From positions 1 through 6,809 of the forward strand of contig CAAGMX010000289.1 of the NCBI GenBank assembly GCA_900771165.1: DNA of 6,809 nt, in the 5' to 3' direction. The translations under genes were made by a program, and so were the position numbers. The stretch comes from Victivallales bacterium (GTDB lineage: Bacteria > Verrucomicrobiota > Lentisphaeria > Oligosphaerales > Oligosphaeraceae). The notes below the pieces were generated by a model. It saw only the letters and a list, made by a program, of their open reading frames with translations, searched no databases and was not told the origin of the DNA. Shown here piece by piece: positions 6,101 through 6,809 of this stretch (position 1 is its first letter; each line of letters begins with the position of its first letter).

Positions 6101-6807
6101 GAGGCGGCATTCAGGTTGAACCAGAGTTCGCCGGACCAGGCGGAGAGATCGGAGATCATGCCGTTGAAGTCGTTCACCTGGGCGTAGGGGGCGGTGCGTT
6201 CCGCCACATTGCTGGTCACCATCTTGAAGGAGTTGGAATCCTCGTCATAGACCAGGACATAGGCCTGGTGAGCCTGGGTGATGAGATCCAGGCCACGGTT
6301 GTACCAGGGATCCGCCGGATTGGTGGGATCGGTGGCCACCATGGTTTCCTCCCAGTCGGAGAGGCTGTCTCCGTCGGTGTCCTTCAGGGTGGGATCGGTG
6401 CCGAAGATCTCCAGCTCGTCCTGGTTGGCCAGGCCGTCCCCGTCGTAGTCCACTTCTCCGTCCAGAGCGGCCCGGTAGAGGGCCAGCTCCAGAACCATGT
6501 CGGTGACCTCGGTGGTGGTGTTGTAGAGGAAGAAGCGTCCCTTGGCATCCTGGGTCACCCGGAGGTATCGGCCATTTTCCAGGGGCACGTAGAGGGTCCG
6601 GTTGGGGGTGATGGGCTTGGTGGGATTGAATCCCATCTTGTACTCGTAGAGGTCGGGGAGTCCGTCCTTGTCGAAGTCGGTGGCGTTATTGGCAGTGGTG
6701 AGGTCGCCGAACCACTTCAGCTCCCAATCGTCCGCAATGCCGTCCAGGTCGGAATCCACGATGGAGGGATCTTCAGGATCCTCGGGATCCACGGGCGGGG
6801 TGGGAGG
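1..6807 (-). CDS. Giant multidomain LamG/TSP3/Ig-like/PPC extracellular protein, partial at both ends
   Basis: A stop-free reading frame of 2269 codons fills the window, and both ends run off the edges, so no start codon, signal peptide or C-terminal anchor is visible. The translation is coherent from end to end: the recognisable domains follow each other in frame, with no sign of a frameshift. In order these are TSP3-like Ca-binding motifs (thirteen, in five blocks), three LamG-like domains, a helical hairpin, a possible galactose-binding-like jelly roll, four Ig-like domains and one PPC-like domain. Cysteines are very few (I count seven), as is common in bacterial surface proteins that do not rely on disulfides. 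I see no transmembrane segment and no catalytic motif. The family association suggests a secreted or cell-surface adhesin or glycan-binding protein; that role is inferred. Codons end mostly in C or G throughout, so nothing points to recent foreign insertion inside the gene. Residue numbers in other entries count from codon 6807-6805 as residue 1. Confidence 0.95.
169..492 (-). other. Ig-like domain 4
   Basis: Residues about 2106-2213. First strand LLLTPVTPGASDDLVAKLNAS (2107-2127); core-Trp strand ITDYRYLWYRNGVVV (2136-2150); AEGDIWQCVVYPYSKTYGYG (2184-2203), the 'GDxWxCxVxP' motif; APVSSNVVVVGS (2204-2215), the terminal strand. The 'YxWyrNG ... GDxWxCxVxP ... G-x-x-x-SNxVxV' pattern is familiar from Ig-like repeats in large secreted proteins of environmental bacteria. 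Only one cysteine (2191), so no intradomain disulfide. It lies between the PPC-like domain and a final partial module. Confidence 0.75.
544..1008 (-). other. PPC-like (bacterial pre-peptidase C-terminal) domain
   Basis: Residues about 1934-2088. Diagnostic elements are present in order. YYENNDDYEHARPI (1934-1947) matches the opening E-x-N-D-x-x-x-x-A motif. AHTFKSVEDDDWVKFVVPQG (1963-1982) matches the 'H-x-f-x-x-x-x-D-x-DWfkF-v' strand pair. ALELYKEGANGK (2015-2026) matches the 'L-x-Ly-d-x-x-G' strand. MALEPGIYYIHVF (2055-2067) is a nearly exact 'L-x-pGtYYi-V' signature. VVYYMHLYMER (2078-2088) is the closing Y-x-l-x-v strand. PPC domains usually sit beside secreted peptidase domains but also occur in large surface proteins; here no peptidase domain is visible. 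At about 155 residues it is longer than a typical PPC (roughly 70-120). Confidence 0.8.
1027..1371 (-). other. Ig-like domain 3
   Basis: Residues about 1813-1927. First strand TVPTSVKLTPEDPDTNSILMVKAS (1814-1837); unusually aromatic core strand FNYYYQWYYKANT (1845-1857); LDAGDQVYCAVYAMNIYGEK (1895-1914), the GD-x-V-x-C strand; KVSNVVIIAEDT (1918-1929), the SNvVxI terminal strand. It contains Cys1841 and Cys1903; whether they pair is unknown, and the other units lack an equivalent pair. It is followed immediately by the PPC-like domain. Confidence 0.72.
1474..1767 (-). other. Ig-like domain 2
   Basis: Residues about 1681-1778. First strand APLVLVSPTQDKDGLAPGSVLEVKV (1682-1706); core-Trp strand HVAWYRNMIL (1717-1726); VQLGDVWSFKAWLERE (1750-1765), the 'GDxWxxxV' strand; short terminal strand ending in a Pro/Ala linker, IPPAPAADG. 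The WYRN followed by GDVW pairing is the same as in Ig-4. The domain is slightly shorter at its C-terminal strand than the others. Stalk role inferred. Confidence 0.7.
1792..2100 (-). other. Ig-like domain 1
   Basis: Residues about 1570-1672. It has the pattern shared by the four Ig-like units in this protein: a first strand LQAVILSYP, the core-Trp strand VTYKYFWLKSS (1587-1597), a middle hairpin LVLGTGAELELDTVNVAVGDHIQLIVAAVN (1626-1655), and a last strand TSVLSASKVITL (1660-1671). The GD before the penultimate strand matches Ig-2, Ig-3 and Ig-4. It is a probable structural stalk domain; no cysteine pair holds the sheets. Confidence 0.7.
2101..2397 (-). other. LamG-3 to Ig-like connector, unassigned
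   Basis: Residues 1471-1569. The first part, through NAFDWRNQWRNAAVLHGTA (1506-1524), resembles the 'W-x-n-x-a-x-L-x-G' tail that often follows LamG-like closing strands ('displaced' glycine-rich text describing the end of the ligand face). The rest, VGIYAYSSGTQEGDEDPGFA (1538-1557), is an acidic, flexible-looking linker. No independent domain recognised. Confidence 0.45.
2401..2964 (-). other. LamG-like jelly-roll domain 3 (best conserved)
   Basis: Residues about 1282-1469, the clearest LamG-like domain here. Elements in order: YLQMPLQSRFALSTFTLEAM (1294-1313), the first core strands; GGLLLQRVVG (1322-1331); YELGLNKDGKPYVSFSD (1342-1358); ETWTHLAATFDGDT (1377-1390), an exact WxHLAxTFDG motif; ITLYVDGVQVASG (1393-1405), the LYVDGxxV strand; GGIDELRFWNVVRTPAQVQE (1429-1448), the signature DElRiWNxxRTxxqI; and VAYYRFDD (1462-1469), the closing strand. 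Length is about 190 residues, normal for the family. Ligand unknown. TSP3 block E precedes it and an unassigned 100-residue stretch follows. Confidence 0.93.
2980..3222 (-). other. TSP3-like Ca-binding block E (4 motifs)
   Basis: Residues 1196-1276 hold DKDNDGIDLYNE (1198-1209), DSDNNGIFDGKE (1220-1231), DYDADGIINAIE (1232-1243) and DTDNDGVSDSAE (1255-1266). Loops two and three are directly abutting, the tight packing typical of true TSP3 arrays. The connectors GSNPASR, FTDPLCM and ASNPSDW are standard. It forms the spacer into LamG-3. The DNA of its last loop is a near copy of that in block C. Confidence 0.92.
3021..3064 (-). repeat. Near-identical DNA repeat of a TSP3 loop (copy 2)
   Basis: Partner of 5013-5056. 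It encodes TDPLCMDTDNDGVSDS in block E. Of the six differences, several change amino acids (Asn-Val to Cys-Met; Ser to Thr; Asp to Asn), so the copies have diverged at protein level while most silent positions agree. Confidence 0.75.
3223..3486 (-). other. Beta-rich linker region, unassigned
   Basis: Residues 1108-1195 between the jelly-roll-like module and TSP3 block E. It includes NYFNGSVDVDLNVDGTLVI (1115-1133), DYRYDPRAVWYYRATTKDYN (1138-1157) and NGYVLNHTIVGTTLDPYAYQYG (1173-1194, alternating beta pattern). It may complete the preceding domain. No family recognised. Confidence 0.4.
3487..3720 (-). other. Possible galactose-binding-like (carbohydrate-binding) jelly roll
   Basis: Residues 1030-1107. 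The pattern resembles the sugar-binding jelly roll seen beside many glycosidases (GH2 N-terminal and related galactose-binding-like domains). A strand AYVTMHKYINLAVAPKEAY (1029-1047) comes first. ITGIIINGHTL (1058-1068) corresponds to the 'vyvNG' strand. RYNLAEFLKAGRNQVVVVWS (1076-1095) corresponds to the 'YNlt-ylkaGeNvlaV-v' motif that closes such domains. Only these local patterns support the call. A PA14-like or discoidin-like domain is possible instead. The role would be glycan binding on the cell surface, inferred. Confidence 0.45.
3721..4053 (-). other. Gly/Tyr/Trp-rich segment, unassigned
   Basis: Residues 919-1029. The segment is rich in aromatic residues and glycine: GWLQVPGHQWNYTG, SRWQDMLMWKD, GLYGYQYGVGYTSLGGG and SATWDRGRITGVSYSKSG. 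Its beta-type pattern runs straight into the jelly-roll-like sequence after it, so it may be the N-terminal half of that module rather than a separate domain. I do not recognise the family. Confidence 0.45.
4054..4104 (-). other. Single TSP3-like Ca-binding motif D
   Basis: Residues 902-918 carry one isolated loop, DVDGDGIPEWWM (907-918), preceded by KKIDGVD. The usual D/N at loop position 9 is Glu915, and the final acidic residue is Met918, so this site may bind calcium less well than the others. It is followed by KTWKLNTFPNANDNT, which resembles the W-x-FGDL-TA-N spacer of blocks A and C, suggesting a degenerate or truncated TSP3 pair. Confidence 0.7.
4204..4860 (-). other. LamG-like jelly-roll domain 2
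   Basis: Residues about 650-868. Signature elements in order: SLDLGALEADLELP (650-663); GDFFLEMWVKAQ (684-695), the first core strand; TLFETRAADTGWGWRFLLDNG (701-721); PDVWTYLALNWN (749-760), the W-x-x-L-A strand; LSIYRDKIAYIASF (766-779), in the position of the LYVDG strand; IDEFRFWGETRSAEQV (804-819), a strong LamG-like signature; and ANYRFDDGG (861-869), the closing strand. About 40 residues (821-860) between signature and closing strand are longer than in LamG-3 and look helical or charged (ARIVPSP, then YAREKDELGN-type). Glycan or protein binding is likely by family, ligand unknown. Confidence 0.87.
4972..5304 (-). other. TSP3-like Ca-binding block C (4 motifs)
   Basis: Residues 502-612 contain four loops: DSDGDGIADWWE (504-515), DNDGDLLSDYYE (530-541), DSDGDGLTNAEE (569-580) and DSDDDGVSDKIE (591-602). 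Connectors include FFGDLITADEST, GADPTDPFSL and YGTDPLNV. This is one of the two longest TSP3 stretches in the window, with block E. The second loop has Leu535 in place of the conserved Gly. The block links the helical hairpin to LamG-2 and should act as a Ca-dependent rigid spacer by family analogy. Confidence 0.92.
5013..5056 (-). repeat. Near-identical DNA repeat of a TSP3 loop (copy 1)
   Basis: This 44-bp stretch matches 3021-3064 at 38 of 44 positions by my alignment, in the same reading phase. It encodes the connector and loop TDPLNVDSDDDGVSDK in block C. The similarity goes beyond what the amino-acid motif requires, pointing to duplication or gene conversion between TSP3 blocks. Confidence 0.75.
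5377..5577 (-). other. Helical hairpin / coiled-coil insert
   Basis: Residues 411-477 are strongly helical and Ala/Gln/Glu-rich, unlike the beta-rich rest of the protein. Two helices (about 411-440 and 446-477) are separated by a SNPGD turn. They share a register-conserved repeat 35 residues apart. Leu413, Leu417, Leu424, Tyr431, Val434 and Tyr438 in helix 1, and Met452, Leu459, Tyr466, Val469 and Tyr473 in helix 2, make a hydrophobic stripe. An antiparallel hairpin forming a rigid stalk after LamG-1 is the simplest reading. I cannot assign it to a named family. Confidence 0.7.
5632..6186 (-). other. LamG-like jelly-roll domain 1
   Basis: Residues about 208-392 follow the order of a concanavalin A-type LamG/LamG-like fold. 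An early strand carries LSAWSGELWFNL (221-232). FQKTAD and the FWFGLKDGKLTLTLRD strands follow. The central 'W-V-H-A-A-F-I-V-D' strand (292-300) corresponds to the family WxHxA motif. DEARIWNKVLTLDDI (357-371) corresponds to the family DExRIWNxxLTxxEI signature. LAAYFNFN (386-393) is the closing strand. The length, about 185 residues, fits the family. LamG-like domains bind glycans or proteins, often with Ca; no specific ligand can be read from this sequence. Confidence 0.85.
6316..6465 (-). other. TSP3-like Ca-binding block B (2 motifs)
   Basis: Residues 115-164 contain DYDGDGLANQDE (120-131), the connector FGTDPTLK, and DTDGDSLSDWEE (143-154) followed by TDPTNPADP. The 23-residue spacing and the TDP connector are standard for bacterial TSP3-like arrays. 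The second loop has Ser148 where Gly is usual. Immediately afterwards comes the lead-in (165-207) to the first LamG-like domain. Confidence 0.88.
6466..6621 (-). other. Short beta-type spacer, unassigned
   Basis: Residues 63-114 lie between TSP3 blocks A and B. The segment alternates hydrophobic and polar residues (RTLYVPLENGRYLRV, then GRFFLYNTTTEV) and ends in a possible helix, DMVLELALYRAAL. I do not recognise a family. At about 50 residues it could be a small beta-rich spacer. Confidence 0.5.
6622..6759 (-). other. TSP3-like Ca-binding block A (2 motifs)
   Basis: Residues 17-62 hold two 12-residue Asp-rich loops, DSDLDGIADDWE (18-29) and DFDKDGLPDLYE (44-55). They are joined by a WFGDLTTANNAT spacer and end in a GFNP turn. 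Loops of the form DxDxDGxx(D/N)xxE coordinate calcium in thrombospondin type 3 repeats and related bacterial adhesin repeats. Known family behaviour is a rod-like, Ca-stabilised spacer. The spacer with FGDL and TA closely matches block C, which suggests internal duplication. Confidence 0.85.
6760..6807 (-). other. Pro/Asp-rich interdomain linker
   Basis: Residues 1-16 read PPTPPVDPEDPEDPSI. Alternating Pro and acidic residues make an extended, flexible or stiff spacer, typical between domains of secreted proteins. It implies that at least one more domain lies N-terminal, outside the window. The underlying DNA carries a short tandem ggatcctc/gggatcc pattern from the repeated DPED codons. Confidence 0.75.
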
Positions 6808-6809
6808 AC

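Noticed and set aside
5657..6187. Two plus-strand ORFs (5657-5869 and 5915-6187) resembling small basic proteins
   Set aside because: Both are antisense to LamG-1, have no convincing upstream ribosome site that I could see, and match no family I recognise.
2980..6759. Asp-rich loops as true EF-hands or dockerin repeats
   Set aside because: The loops lack the flanking helices of EF-hands and the paired 22-residue Ca loop-helix layout of dockerins. Tight spacing and TDP/NP connectors fit TSP3-like repeats better.
1..6809. Promoters, terminators, RNA genes, CRISPR or mobile elements
   Set aside because: The window is coding throughout. GC-rich hairpin-like stretches and repeated ggatcc/gatgcc strings are explained by recurring Asp-Pro and Asp-Gly codons, and no regular spacer-repeat array, tRNA-like fold or insertion-sequence end was seen.

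Overview
The whole window lies inside one gene. Reading the minus strand in the frame whose first full codon is at 6807-6805, I translated all 2269 codons to position 1 and found no stop codon. Neither the start nor the stop of this gene is in the window. There is no intergenic DNA, and I saw no second gene, RNA gene, mobile element, CRISPR array, promoter or terminator. The shorter ORFs that can be drawn in other frames (for example 1163-1651 minus and 1457-1969 plus) are shadows of this GC-rich gene.

The product is a fragment, at least 2269 residues long, of a giant and very probably extracellular mosaic protein. From N to C (window right to left) it runs: Pro/Asp linker; thrombospondin type 3-like (TSP3) Ca-binding block A; a short beta-type spacer; TSP3 block B; LamG-like domain 1; an alpha-helical hairpin with a 35-residue internal repeat; TSP3 block C; LamG-like domain 2; a single TSP3 motif (D); a Gly/Tyr/Trp-rich segment leading into a possible galactose-binding-like jelly roll; TSP3 block E; LamG-like domain 3; three Ig-like domains; a pre-peptidase C-terminal (PPC)-like domain; a fourth Ig-like domain; and the start of a further module cut by the window edge. 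I count thirteen 12-residue DxDxDG-type motifs. No catalytic domain is recognisable in the visible part.

The parts fit a long surface or secreted adhesion or glycan-binding protein: Ca-stiffened TSP3 segments would space out LamG and jelly-roll binding domains, and Ig-like and PPC domains would form a stalk towards the C-terminus. This role is inferred from architecture only.

The organism is a bacterium of moderately high GC (about 60% by eye) that strongly prefers C- or G-ending codons; I saw no TTA, CTA or ATA codons. Giant LamG plus TSP3 proteins with the 'W-E-x3-FGDL-x-TA' linker style are, from general knowledge, common in the Planctomycetes-Verrucomicrobia-Lentisphaerae-Kiritimatiellota group, so that group is my best guess, at low confidence. 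No marker gene is available to confirm it.
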